DNA of 54,662 nt, taken from an uncultured Bacteriovoracaceae bacterium. Its GTDB lineage: Bacteria > Bdellovibrionota > Bacteriovoracia > Bacteriovoracales > Bacteriovoracaceae. Below the pieces are notes generated by a model. The model saw only the letters and a list, made by a program, of their open reading frames with translations. It ran no database searches and was not told the origin of the DNA. The position numbers and the translations under genes were made by a program. Below, in pieces: positions 8,536-16,281 of this stretch (position 1 is its first letter; each line of letters opens with the position of its first letter). The stretch lies in assembly GCA_950054155.1 (NCBI GenBank), contig CATLOT010000026.1:1-54662 (forward strand), written 5' to 3'.

Positions 8536-9288
8536 ATGCTCAATTTTGAAGACCCTGCTATTCGCATTGAAAATTTAACAAAGACCTTTGGCGAACACAC
8601 CGTTTTGAATCGTTTGAACTTTGATATTCCAAAGGGAAAGATTGTGACGATTCTTGGTTTTTCTGGGGCTGGGAAATCAACCCTTCTTAAGCATATCCTC
8701 GGACTCATGCAGCCAAGTTCGGGAAGTATCAGTGTTCTTGGCAATGATCTTTCCACTTTGGATAATGTCGAGCTTCGCGAATTTCGCCGTAACTTTGGCA
8801 TGCTCTTTCAATATGCGGCCTTATTTGATTCTTTGACGGCCCTTGAGAATGTGGCCTTTCCCCTTAAAGAATTTACGAAACTCAGTAAGGGGGAAATTGA
8901 AGCCAAGTGTCACTCCCTCCTTGAAAGTGTTGGTATCAAAGAAATTGCCCATAATAAGTTACCCTCTGAACTTTCAGGGGGGATGAGAAAAAGGGTTGGA
9001 CTAGCAAGGGCACTTGCTCTTGAGCCTCAGATCATGCTCTATGACGAGCCGACAACAGGTTTGGACCCCATCACTACTCATATGGTCAATGATTTGATTG
9101 CCTCAACATCCCAGAAAAACAAAGACCGACAAATGACCTCGATTATTATTTCCCACGATGTGCGAGCATCTTTAAGGATTTCTGACTTTGTCGCTTTTCT
9201 CGATCGTGGTAATATTGTTGAGTACTTACCGGCTAGCGAGTTTGCAGAGTCAACTAATGAATTGGTTCAGGAGTTCGTAAACCTGTAA
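8536..9288 (+). CDS. mlaF: MlaF-family ABC transporter ATPase
   Basis: The ATP-binding subunit that drives the MlaE permease. The 250-residue protein shows all ABC motifs: Walker A GFSGAGKST, Q-loop LFQYAALFD, signature LSGGMRKRVGLARAL, Walker B MLYDEPTTGLDP and the H-loop IIISHD. The QYAALFDSLTALENV stretch is typical of the Mla/Ttg2A branch. It is 3 nt downstream of mlaE and is cotranscribed with it. Confidence 0.95.
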   Translation: MLNFEDPAIRIENLTKTFGEHTVLNRLNFDIPKGKIVTILGFSGAGKSTLLKHILGLMQPSSGSISVLGNDLSTLDNVELREFRRNFGMLFQYAALFDSLTALENVAFPLKEFTKLSKGEIEAKCHSLLESVGIKEIAHNKLPSELSGGMRKRVGLARALALEPQIMLYDEPTTGLDPITTHMVNDLIASTSQKNKDRQMTSIIISHDVRASLRISDFVAFLDRGNIVEYLPASEFAESTNELVQEFVNL

Positions 9289-9345
9289 GATTTCTTTCCA
9301 GGAGAGGGGAGAAAAAACACAATTTTGGAAGTGTGGTAATTATAA

Positions 9346-10728
9346 ATGAATGAACTGAAAGTCGGCCTTCTGACCATCGCAACCCTCGCGGCTATTGTGG
9401 TCATGTCTATCAAGGTGACATCAAATCAATCAGGTTTCGGCGATTACGTTCAGTATCGAACGATCATTAGAGATGCCTCTGGCATTTTCCCAAAAACTCC
9501 TATTCGTGTTGCTGGTATTAATGCCGGTCGAATTAAAGATATCAGTCTTGCTGACAATAATGCGGTCATTACCTTTGAGGTTCTCGAAAAGGTTTCAGTG
9601 ACTAAGGGTTCAAAACTTAAAATTAAAACTGTTGGTTTTCTTGGTGATAAGTATCTTGAAATTCAAACGAGTAAAGATGATCAGCGCCTAGAAGAAAATG
9701 CCTTTATTCCTGCACTTGAGGGAGGAGGGATTGAAGACCTTGTAAAGGATGCTTCCACCGTTTTTAAAGATGTTAAGGTCATTGTCGGTAGTATTAAAGA
9801 GTCTCTAGCTCCACCAGGTGAGGAGCCACCCATGAGGAAAATCCTCGCGGATGTTAAGGAGCTTGTTGCTAATACTAAGGTTGCCACAGAAGCTCTTAAA
9901 AGAATCATGGTCGATAATGAAGAGAAGATTAATGACATCATCGCTAATATGGATGAATTTTCAGAGGACATCGCTTACCAAGTTAATAATGACAATAGTG
10001 ATTCCGCGATGGCCGATGTTAAAAAGATTTTGGCCAACGCGAAGAATATTTCTTCTGACCTAGAAAAGGTGATGGGCGACCTGAAGGCCGGTAAGGGAAC
10101 TATGGGTAAGCTCTTAGTTGAAGAGCAAATTGCCGATGAAGTTCGCCAAACTCTTTCAGGTGTTCGCCAACTTGTGACGAGGGTGAATAACCTAAGAACA
10201 GAAATGGAAGTTTATACGGGTGCAAACACTCGTTTTGGGAGTGAATCTCAATTTGGTCTACGCCTTTATCCTTCACCGGAGCGATTCTATGAACTTGGTG
10301 TGGTTACCAGTGAGTTCGGTGTAGAAGACAAATCAATTATTACGTCTAATGTGAATGGTAATGTCACAACGGAACAAAAAACAATTCAAGATGAAGACAC
10401 TTATCGCTTCAATATTCAGATGGGTCGCCACATCCATAACTGGGTTCTTCGTGGTGGTCTGATTCAATCAACTGGTGGCCTCGGTGTCGACTACGAGCTT
10501 GCTGACTGGGGTTCTAAGTTCTCTCTTGATGTTTATGATTATCGTGAGGATATTGGTCCCAATGTTCGCTTTACCCTTGAACATCAACTTTATAATGTTC
10601 TCTACGGAAGAATTAGAGGCGAAGACCTCCTTGAAAGTGGAACGCGAAGTGCGACCTTTAGTTTAGGTATTAAGTTTACTGATGAAGATATTAGGGGACT
10701 CCTTGGTCTCTTCCTTGGTGGGAATTAA
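9346..10728 (+). CDS. mlaD: MlaD-like MCE protein with long beta-rich C-terminus
   Basis: The MCE protein is the lipid-carrying partner of the permease. Residues 1-25 form a single N-terminal membrane anchor; residues ~35-115 are the MCE domain (YRTIIRDASGIFPKTPIRV, VAGINAGRIKDI, VGFLGDKYLEI). Residues ~130-290 are long helices. From ~295 to 460 the chain becomes alternating beta sequence rich in aromatic residues (FGLRLYPSPERFYELGVV, FNIQMGRHI, FTLEHQLYNVLYGRI), ending near TFSLGIKF, like outer-membrane beta-barrel strands. E. coli MlaD has only about 180 residues. A comparable one-piece inner-to-outer-membrane MlaD has been reported in the diderm Firmicute Veillonella. That the C-terminus is a true barrel is an inference. 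Confidence 0.85.
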   Translation: MNELKVGLLTIATLAAIVVMSIKVTSNQSGFGDYVQYRTIIRDASGIFPKTPIRVAGINAGRIKDISLADNNAVITFEVLEKVSVTKGSKLKIKTVGFLGDKYLEIQTSKDDQRLEENAFIPALEGGGIEDLVKDASTVFKDVKVIVGSIKESLAPPGEEPPMRKILADVKELVANTKVATEALKRIMVDNEEKINDIIANMDEFSEDIAYQVNNDNSDSAMADVKKILANAKNISSDLEKVMGDLKAGKGTMGKLLVEEQIADEVRQTLSGVRQLVTRVNNLRTEMEVYTGANTRFGSESQFGLRLYPSPERFYELGVVTSEFGVEDKSIITSNVNGNVTTEQKTIQDEDTYRFNIQMGRHIHNWVLRGGLIQSTGGLGVDYELADWGSKFSLDVYDYREDIGPNVRFTLEHQLYNVLYGRIRGEDLLESGTRSATFSLGIKFTDEDIRGLLGLFLGGN

Positions 10729-10731
10729 GAT

Positions 10732-11772
10732 TTGGCAGAAAAAAATTGGCTCATAAGAACAAAGAATAAACAAATCCTTGGTCCAGCGACCAAGGATAAA
10801 GTTATTGAGCTAATTGAAAAGGGTAGCCTCACAGCTGATGATGAAATCACTTGTGGAAATGGCTACTGGTTTTGGATTCGAGAGGAAGATCTTATTGATA
10901 AGTATCTCTATGGAGATATTCCTCAGTCTTTCAATCCCATAAGTGAAGCTCAGGATGTGATTACTGCGAAGTCGAGTCCAGATGGTATTACGGCTTCAGT
11001 TACTGAGAGTCCAGCCCCTAAAGTTGAGCCTAAGAAAGAACCTCAGGTGTCAGATAACCTTCTTCCTGATGACGATGATTTAGCCTATCCCGATGAGGCC
11101 GATCTTGACTATCCAGATATGGGCGATGACATCGAGCAAGAGCAAGGACAAGAGGAATTAACTCCAAATGATGAAGACCTCGACTACCCTGATGTCGGTG
11201 AGGTGACGGCTGAAACGTCTCCGAGTTTAAGTCTTTCTTCACACACTCAAGAGGTAGAAGTTCCTCGTGAGGAACCTGTCGAGACTATAGTACAAGAGGG
11301 GGAAGAGAACTTTCTTTATCCTTCTGCAGAAGATCTTGAATATCCGATGATGGAAGGTGTTGCTGAGGAGCTAAGTGAAGAAGTTGACGATGATGCCACA
11401 GATCCCAATATGGCAATCCCGTCTCTTGAAGAGGAACCCTCTATTGAAGATATTCCTATTCAGGAGCCCGTAGAAGAAACTCCTGTTGATGTCGCTCCTG
11501 TTGAAGAACTTCCCGAAGAAGCTCCTTATGAAGAACCACCTCTTCCCAAAAAGAAGAAGAAAAAGAAAGTCAGAAAGAAGAAAAGAAAAGTGGCCACAGA
11601 GAGAAAGGGCAATGATCGCTATCTCTTTTTAATTCTCGCTCTCATTATCGTTGCGATTGGTGTCGTTTTCTATTACTACACTGAAGTTCTCAATAAGCCT
11701 TTTCCTGTTCTTGGGATCAATAAGGCCCACGCTCAAAGTCTGCAAAGCCTCAGTAAAAAAAAAGTCTCTTAG
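10732..11772 (+). CDS. GYF_2-domain membrane protein, N-terminal frame (frameshifted gene)
   Basis: Begins with TTG 3 nt after mlaD. Residues 1-60 form a GYF_2/DUF4339-like domain (NWLIRTKNK, LGPATKDKV, GYWFWIREEDL). An acidic middle carries repeated D-L-x-Y-P units, then comes a very basic patch (seven consecutive Lys, then VRKKKRK) and a membrane helix at about residues 297-317, giving a cytoplasmic N-terminus. The frame stops at TAG 11772, about 30 residues beyond the helix, right after a run of nine A. The -1 frame stays open from that point to 13001, so the complete protein is probably about 756 residues with a large periplasmic part. Either the cell makes two products or the sequence has an indel. 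Confidence 0.8.
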   Translation: MAEKNWLIRTKNKQILGPATKDKVIELIEKGSLTADDEITCGNGYWFWIREEDLIDKYLYGDIPQSFNPISEAQDVITAKSSPDGITASVTESPAPKVEPKKEPQVSDNLLPDDDDLAYPDEADLDYPDMGDDIEQEQGQEELTPNDEDLDYPDVGEVTAETSPSLSLSSHTQEVEVPREEPVETIVQEGEENFLYPSAEDLEYPMMEGVAEELSEEVDDDATDPNMAIPSLEEEPSIEDIPIQEPVEETPVDVAPVEELPEEAPYEEPPLPKKKKKKKVRKKKRKVATERKGNDRYLFLILALIIVAIGVVFYYYTEVLNKPFPVLGINKAHAQSLQSLSKKKVS

Positions 11773-11777
11773 AGACT
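11755..11777 (+). other. A9 slippery tract followed directly by a hairpin
   Basis: Nine A residues (11755-11763) are followed by a perfect 6-bp stem AGTCTC-TTA-GAGACT (11763-11777) whose loop holds the first two bases of the zero-frame TAG stop. A -1 shift, or insertion of one A by slippage, joins 10732-11763 to the downstream frame. The hairpin has no spacer, unlike classical ribosomal -1 sites, so polymerase slippage or a sequence error is more likely than ribosomal pausing. Confidence 0.6.
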
Positions 11778-13001
11778 CGTACCCTCGAAAGTCCTTTTGT
11801 TAGCATCGCAGTCGACAGCAGTGTTAATGGATTAAGCTTTAAACAGCCTGAATATAAAAACCTTGAGACGTGTAAGGCTTTTGAGGATTATCTCTTTAAG
11901 CTTGCTCTTATTTTTGAGATACGTGCTGGAAAGAGAGAGAAGTTTAAGCCTCTTTTTACGAAGTGCTTAGGAGAGATTTCTAAAGAGTTTAGTGTGATGG
12001 CCTATTTTCCTTATCTTGGCTCCTTAGAGGATGCAAGTGAGTACCTCAAAGATAATGGTTATGCCCTTAAGTATCGTTTGAAAATTCAAAGTCTCCTGCA
12101 GAGAAAACGTCAGATTGAAGTAATGAAGAAAGAAATCTTAACGTTGATTGATATTCTTCAAGATAAAACTCGCTTGCAAAGTCCTGAAACCCGTCATGAT
12201 GTTCTGAAAAAGGTGAGAAAACTCCCTATTGAATGGTGGGAGCGATTCTTTAGTTTGCTTCTTGCAGTAGAGGGAAAGAATCAGCCATGGGCCCTTGAAC
12301 TCAAAAGAGAGCTGACGAAATCGAGTCCTTATATAACCCTCGTCGGCGGCCTGTCCTTTAGCGAAGATGAGCAAATCAAAATTAGAGACTTCATTATCTT
12401 TGTCCTCAAAAAATATCAGGAACAGTTTGGTGATGAAGAAGGAACAAAAATTTTAGCTGAGAAAATAACGAATGCAGTGGGGAATAATGAATTTAAAGTC
12501 GTTCGTAATCGTCTTGATGCGGATTGGTCTCTCACTGAACTAAGGGATAATTTTAAAAATCCACTACTGAGAAGTGAGTTCTTTGATTTTTGGTATATGG
12601 TAATGATGAATCGAACCAGTGATACTGAAGTCAGAAGTCGCTTTAGAAAGGCTTTAACTCTGCGGTCTCTTAAGAATGCGCAGCCTGGCCAATTTTGGGT
12701 CATGGAATATTTCTTCCCCGCAGAAAAGAAAAAGAGAGAGATTATCCTGTCTCGACTTGAAGACATGTGGGCGGGGACAGATTCCCTTGAGCAGTATACC
12801 GTTCTTAGAGTAAGCCGCTCTTTAAAGATTAAGAATCTTCTTGCGAAAAGAATTCCTGACTTCAAGCGCGCGGATTTTCAAATCAATAGAGAGTTCTATC
12901 GAAAGCTACTCAATAGTGGCCGCTCAACCCACTATGCTTTAGCGGAGCTTTTCTTCTTGGGAGATAAGAACGAGGAGAATCTGTGGTGGCTGATTCTCTA
13001 A
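11763..13001 (+). CDS. periplasmic C-terminal part of the frameshifted GYF protein
   Basis: This is the -1 frame relative to 10732, open without a stop from the A9 tract for 412 residues. Between 11763 and 11994 there is no ATG, GTG or TTG in frame, yet the sequence looks coding (SPFVSIAVDSS, NLETCKAFEDYLFKLAL), so the GTG/ATG at 11994/11997 is probably not the true beginning. The protein is mostly helical and charged, with no family that I recognise. Placed after the membrane helix of the upstream frame, it should lie in the periplasm. Its 3' end overlaps the methyltransferase gene by 19 nt. An independent protein from 11994 is the alternative. Confidence 0.6.
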   Translation, partial: SLLETRTLESPFVSIAVDSSVNGLSFKQPEYKNLETCKAFEDYLFKLALIFEIRAGKREKFKPLFTKCLGEISKEFSVMAYFPYLGSLEDASEYLKDNGYALKYRLKIQSLLQRKRQIEVMKKEILTLIDILQDKTRLQSPETRHDVLKKVRKLPIEWWERFFSLLLAVEGKNQPWALELKRELTKSSPYITLVGGLSFSEDEQIKIRDFIIFVLKKYQEQFGDEEGTKILAEKITNAVGNNEFKVVRNRLDADWSLTELRDNFKNPLLRSEFFDFWYMVMMNRTSDTEVRSRFRKALTLRSLKNAQPGQFWVMEYFFPAEKKKREIILSRLEDMWAGTDSLEQYTVLRVSRSLKIKNLLAKRIPDFKRADFQINREFYRKLLNSGRSTHYALAELFFLGDKNEENLWWLIL

Positions 13002-13555
13002 GGACTCATGAATATCATCAACCCTCTTTTTACCACTTTAATGAAGATAGCCTTCTCTTGAGCCAATTCATTAGGGAGCGAATGACCATTACAGTGGATA
13101 CTGCTCTATGTGAGTTTGGGGCGGGCTGCGGTGTGATTTCTTATGAAATCGCCAGAAAGTCTCAAGTCGGAACTCTTCATTTAGTTGAAGCTCAAAGAGA
13201 ATTTAAAGATTTTTTAGAGGCGAATCGAAAAACTTATCAACTCTCTCAAGTCGAATTTTCTATTGAAGATATTAAAAATTTTAAGAGTTCTAGATTATTT
13301 GATGGGCTCTACTTCAATCCTCCTTATTTCTTTGAGGATTCTTCAAGACCAAGTGGAAACTTAAATCGAGAAAAATGCCGAAGAATTAAGAGGGAAGCCT
13401 TTGAGGATTGGTTTATAAAAGCACATGAACTCCTCAAAAAAGATGGAGATTTATTCTTTTGTTTTAGAGAAGATGTATCAATACCAGCTGACTTTCGGCT
13501 CGTTTGTCAGAGAGAGACGAACGGGGCCATCCTTTTTCATTATAAGTCTTATTGA
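12983..13555 (+). CDS. N6-adenine methyltransferase, TrmN6-like
   Basis: A 190-residue class I SAM-dependent methyltransferase, started by a GTG inside the end of the previous frame. Motif I is LCEFGAGCGVISYEIA, motif II is HLVEAQ, and motif IV is FNPPYF, the NPPY signature of enzymes that methylate adenine or guanine on the exocyclic amine. In E. coli the nearest such small standalone enzyme, TrmN6 (YfiC), modifies A37 of tRNA1-Val. The exact target here cannot be decided. Its end overlaps the convergent DciA-like gene by 7 nt. Confidence 0.8.
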   Translation: MVADSLRTHEYHQPSFYHFNEDSLLLSQFIRERMTITVDTALCEFGAGCGVISYEIARKSQVGTLHLVEAQREFKDFLEANRKTYQLSQVEFSIEDIKNFKSSRLFDGLYFNPPYFFEDSSRPSGNLNREKCRRIKREAFEDWFIKAHELLKKDGDLFFCFREDVSIPADFRLVCQRETNGAILFHYKSY

Positions 13556-14085
13556 ATTTTATTTTGGATGTAGATTGAAACCATTCTCTCTTTGGTTTCG
13601 TCATCGAGGCCTACGAGGTCACCCAATTCATTAAGTGCCTCTTGGCGAAGAGCTTTATATTGAGGGCTTTGAGGATGGAGGATATTCTGTTTTAGCTTTT
13701 GAACTTTCTCTTTGTTTTCATGACCAGCATTAGCTCTTTTGAGAAGATCCTCACGTTCTTTATCAAAGTGCTGAGTACTCACTTGAAACTTGAGGTACTG
13801 GACCTTGCCGCGAAGCTCGGGAAAGGTCGCAATAATTTTCTTTTTGAGAGTTTCCTCAAGCATACTGAGTTGCTGAGAGTAGGCAGAGTGGTTGGTTAAA
13901 ATAGTAAGGGTCTTTCCCTGGTTCTTGAGAGGGACAGTGACCTTGGCCATACGAGTGCCAACAACTTCTTCCCATCTGGCGATAAGGTCAAGGAAGTTGA
14001 AGAGTTCACTACCTTTATTACGAGAGCGGTAGTGGCTTTTCTTATAATTGTTTTGACCCAGAAGGTCAGAAACTTTCTTAAACAT
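13549..14085 (-). CDS. DUF721/DciA-like protein
   Basis: A 178-residue protein. The core LFNFLDLIARWEEVVG...MAKVTVPL...GKTLTILTNHSAYSQQLS is the DUF721 pattern (W-x-x-V-G, then a beta strand and the SxWxxEL-like stretch, here HSAYSQQL). DciA is the loader of the replicative helicase DnaB in bacteria lacking DnaC. The C-terminal ~70 residues are charged and helical. The gene is divergent from lptE with 62 nt between. The family is fairly clear; the helicase-loading role is by family only. Confidence 0.8.
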   Translation of the reverse strand: MFKKVSDLLGQNNYKKSHYRSRNKGSELFNFLDLIARWEEVVGTRMAKVTVPLKNQGKTLTILTNHSAYSQQLSMLEETLKKKIIATFPELRGKVQYLKFQVSTQHFDKEREDLLKRANAGHENKEKVQKLKQNILHPQSPQYKALRQEALNELGDLVGLDDETKERMVSIYIQNKIQ

Positions 14086-14112
14086 GACTCATTCCATATT
14101 TGATGACATTCT

Positions 14113-14141
14113 TTGGCAAGTTGCACTGAATTAGATAAGAT
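14113..14141 (+). promoter_or_regulatory. promoter of lptE-holA, predicts leaderless mRNA
   Basis: TTGGCA (14113-14118), a 17-nt spacer and TAAGAT (14136-14141) fit a sigma-70 promoter. The ATG of lptE begins 7 nt after the -10 box, where transcription would start, and no SD is visible. The -35 overlaps TTGCCA on the other strand, which could serve the divergent DciA-like gene. Confidence 0.55.
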
Positions 14142-14147
14142 TGGCCC

Positions 14148-14810
14148 ATGAAAGCCTTCACTCTTTTATTGCTCGCCTTTCTCTTAAGCTCCTGTGCTGG
14201 TTACCGTGTGCGGACCAAGGGGAATCCTTTTGAGGATAGTCATATTAAGACGTTGGCCGTGCCCTTATTCGTTAATCATAGCCTCTTTCCTGGGGTTGGC
14301 CCGATCTTCACTCGGGAGATCATGAAGGTCCTTTCAACTTATTCAGACCTACGGCTTCAAGGGAGTGCGAGTGAGAAAAGTGATGCTGTCCTGATTGGAA
14401 TTGTCACTTCACCGGATCGTTATCGAGACACCTTTAGAACGACCCAAATCAAGTTCACCTCTGGCGAGCTCAAAGATTCTATTGGTGATCGCGCTCAGTT
14501 TAACGTGCCCACGTCTTCAAGTTATCAAATCAGCGTCAGGCTTGTGATGATTAAGAATCCAAGTGTTGAAGAGAAGGAACTGATTGTTTCAAGTTTAGGA
14601 GAGAAGATTCTTAAGAGTCCAAGAGTCATTTTTAATAGAACTTTGAGTTACACTGGTAATTTCAACCGAGAGTCCAAAGATACGGTCACAAGTGACAGTG
14701 GCGGTGTGGTTAACTATACCAAGACAAAGCGCTTTTTTGAGCAAACTGTTGAGAGCCTTGCCGTAAGCACGGCTAAAGACTTTGAGGATCTGGTCATTAA
14801 TGTATTCTAG
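14148..14810 (+). CDS. lptE: LptE-like LPS-assembly lipoprotein
   Basis: LptE is the outer-membrane lipoprotein that plugs the LptD barrel during LPS export. The 220-residue product has a short lipoprotein signal (MKAFTLLLLAFLLSSC, Cys16) followed by AGYRVR, the usual LptE start, and IKTLAVPLFVNHSL...FTREIMKVL, the conserved beta-alpha layout; the C-terminal half carries the predicted DAVLIGIV strand. It overlaps holA by 11 nt, the same gene order as lptE-holA in E. coli, which supports both calls. Confidence 0.88.
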   Translation: MKAFTLLLLAFLLSSCAGYRVRTKGNPFEDSHIKTLAVPLFVNHSLFPGVGPIFTREIMKVLSTYSDLRLQGSASEKSDAVLIGIVTSPDRYRDTFRTTQIKFTSGELKDSIGDRAQFNVPTSSSYQISVRLVMIKNPSVEEKELIVSSLGEKILKSPRVIFNRTLSYTGNFNRESKDTVTSDSGGVVNYTKTKRFFEQTVESLAVSTAKDFEDLVINVF

Positions 14811-15750
14811 TTTTAATCCCTGGGAATTTAAGCAGAATTATCCTCAGCTTTTGACTGAGGGCAAGTTCGGTCCCTATGCCTTTTCTTGCTATGATCCCTA
14901 TCTTGAAAAGATTTTCTTTAACTCAATCCCTAAGCATTTTATCGAGGGGGGATGGAAAGTTATCGCGGGACCCGAGGTTAGTGTAAGCTGGCTTGAAGAT
15001 AACCTTGCGACCCTCGACTTCTTTTCAACCCATCAGAGCTATAAAATTCTTCTTAGTGAACAAATGAGTCCTCAGGCTAAAGAGTTTCTCTTAAAAGAGA
15101 ATATTGAATGGGGAAATCGATTCTTTCTTCTCAGTTTTTCTAAAGAAGATAAGTTCTATGAAAAGTGTAAGAAAACAGAGTCCTTTAATACCCTCAAAGT
15201 AAGTGAGCCACGCTTTTGGGAAAATGGGAAGCTCATGAAGTTTCTTTGTGAAACGACTGGTGTTTCCCTTAGTTTTGAGATTCAAAACTTTATTTTAGAT
15301 ACGATAGAAAATACGCCAGGAGAGTTAATCCTAGCGATAAAGAAGCTCGCGCTTTCAGGAATTGAACCACGGCGCTTAACTGTTCAAGATGTCGCGCTCC
15401 TTCTCACTCAAAGTAAAATTGATCAGTTCGACTTGGCCCGCAGATGGGGTGATAAGAGGCTGACTTCTTTCTATAAAAAGCTCCTTTCTCTGAGTGAAGA
15501 TTACGATGGCATGCGCTCATTCTTTGGATTCATGCAAGGTCATGCCGTAAAGATGCTTGACCCAAGCTACATCAGAGCAAAGAGCAAGCCTTCAAAGTAT
15601 GACAAGCAAATTGAGTCTCAGGCCCAAGGCTGGTCTAAAGCAGACTTGGCCGATGAATTACAGTTCTTTGGAGAGTGCGAAGTTCTAGCGAAGGCAAAGT
15701 CTCAAGAGCTTACCCAAAAGCTACGCCTCAGAGTAATAGAAACCTATTAA
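14800..15750 (+). CDS. holA: DNA polymerase III delta subunit-like protein
   Basis: The delta subunit opens the sliding clamp as part of the clamp loader. The start is ATG 14800 (MYSSFNPW), within the end of lptE; a start at 14782 would only add six residues from the lptE frame. The 316-residue protein is divergent at the N-terminus but keeps the C-terminal pattern: TPGELILAIKKLAL, DVALLLTQSKIDQFDLAR, and a helical collar domain ending EVLAKAKSQELTQKLRLRV. Position after lptE and before rpsT (convergent) matches the common neighbourhood of holA. Confidence 0.85.
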   Translation: MYSSFNPWEFKQNYPQLLTEGKFGPYAFSCYDPYLEKIFFNSIPKHFIEGGWKVIAGPEVSVSWLEDNLATLDFFSTHQSYKILLSEQMSPQAKEFLLKENIEWGNRFFLLSFSKEDKFYEKCKKTESFNTLKVSEPRFWENGKLMKFLCETTGVSLSFEIQNFILDTIENTPGELILAIKKLALSGIEPRRLTVQDVALLLTQSKIDQFDLARRWGDKRLTSFYKKLLSLSEDYDGMRSFFGFMQGHAVKMLDPSYIRAKSKPSKYDKQIESQAQGWSKADLADELQFFGECEVLAKAKSQELTQKLRLRVIETY

Positions 15751-15781
15751 GACAACAAAATATAGAGAAGGTAAAAACTGA

Positions 15782-15807
15782 AAAAGCCCATCTTACGATA
15801 GGCTTTT
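15782..15807 (-). terminator. Rho-independent terminator after rpsT
   Basis: On the minus strand the sequence reads AAAAGCC, a 12-nt interior that can form an extra ATC/GAT pairing, GGCTTTT and further T. It lies 28 nt past the rpsT stop and may also stop transcripts coming from holA on the plus strand. Confidence 0.8.
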
Positions 15808-15834
15808 AAACTGTCTTTCTATGAAGAAGTGGAA

Positions 15835-16095
15835 TTAAGCGTTTGTTACAGCTTTTGTAAGACGAGCTGTCTTTCTTGCCGCTGTGTTAGGCTTAATAAC
15901 GCCACTTTTTGCTAGGCGAGCGAAAAGGCTTTGGGCCTTAACGAGAAGCTTTTGAGCTCCTTCTTTGTCACCTGATTCAATAGCACCACGAAGGCTTTTC
16001 TCAGCATTCTTTGCCATTGTTGTTTTAATTCTGTTTCTTTGAGTACGAGTTACGGTTTGTCTTACTCTTTTTTTAGCTGACTTATGATGTGGCAC
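15835..16095 (-). CDS. rpsT: 30S ribosomal protein S20
   Basis: S20 binds 16S rRNA in the small subunit. I take GTG 16095 as start because AGGAG lies 6 nt before it and the product then begins MPHHKSAKKRVRQT, the family start (H-K-S-A-K-K-R); the in-frame TTG at 16101 lies too near that SD. The product has 86 residues, basic and Ala-rich, ending KTARLTKAVTNA, all normal. A weak promoter candidate (TTCAGA, 17 nt, TATATT) precedes it on the minus strand. A terminator follows. Confidence 0.95.
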   Translation of the reverse strand: MPHHKSAKKRVRQTVTRTQRNRIKTTMAKNAEKSLRGAIESGDKEGAQKLLVKAQSLFARLAKSGVIKPNTAARKTARLTKAVTNA

Positions 16096-16178
16096 GAACA
16101 ACTCCTGCGTTTAAATATAATGCACTAGACCAAACATCTGAAAATAGTTCTAGATTTGTAAATCATTCCAGCGCTCAT

Positions 16179-16220
16179 GGCAAGGTTTTATTTGATAAAC
16201 TTGCCCTCTCTAAGTATGAT
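16179..16220 (+). promoter_or_regulatory. promoter of the beta-oxidation operon with overlapping inverted repeat
   Basis: TTGATA (16192-16197), 17 nt, TATGAT (16215-16220) is a near-consensus sigma-70 promoter. An inverted repeat GGCAAG (16179-16184) / CTTGCC (16200-16205) encloses the -35 box, a typical operator position for a repressor of acyl-CoA catabolism. The regulator is not in the window. Confidence 0.55.
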
Positions 16221-16243
16221 CGACCAAAAATTTCACGGTATTA

Positions 16244-16257
16244 GCCCAGTTCTGGGC
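16244..16257 (+). promoter_or_regulatory. leader hairpin before 16282
   Basis: GCCCAG-TT-CTGGGC, a perfect 6-bp stem with a 2-nt loop, is followed by GTTTTAT, so it looks like a short terminator or attenuator in the 5' leader of the following operon. The loop is tight, and function is uncertain. Confidence 0.35.
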
Positions 16258-16281
16258 GTTTTATAGGCAAAGGGAGTCGTC

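Noticed and set aside
11994-13001. Independent gene starting at GTG 11994
   Set aside because: The frame is open and coding-like 231 nt further upstream to the A9 tract, which fits a split gene better; kept only as an alternative.
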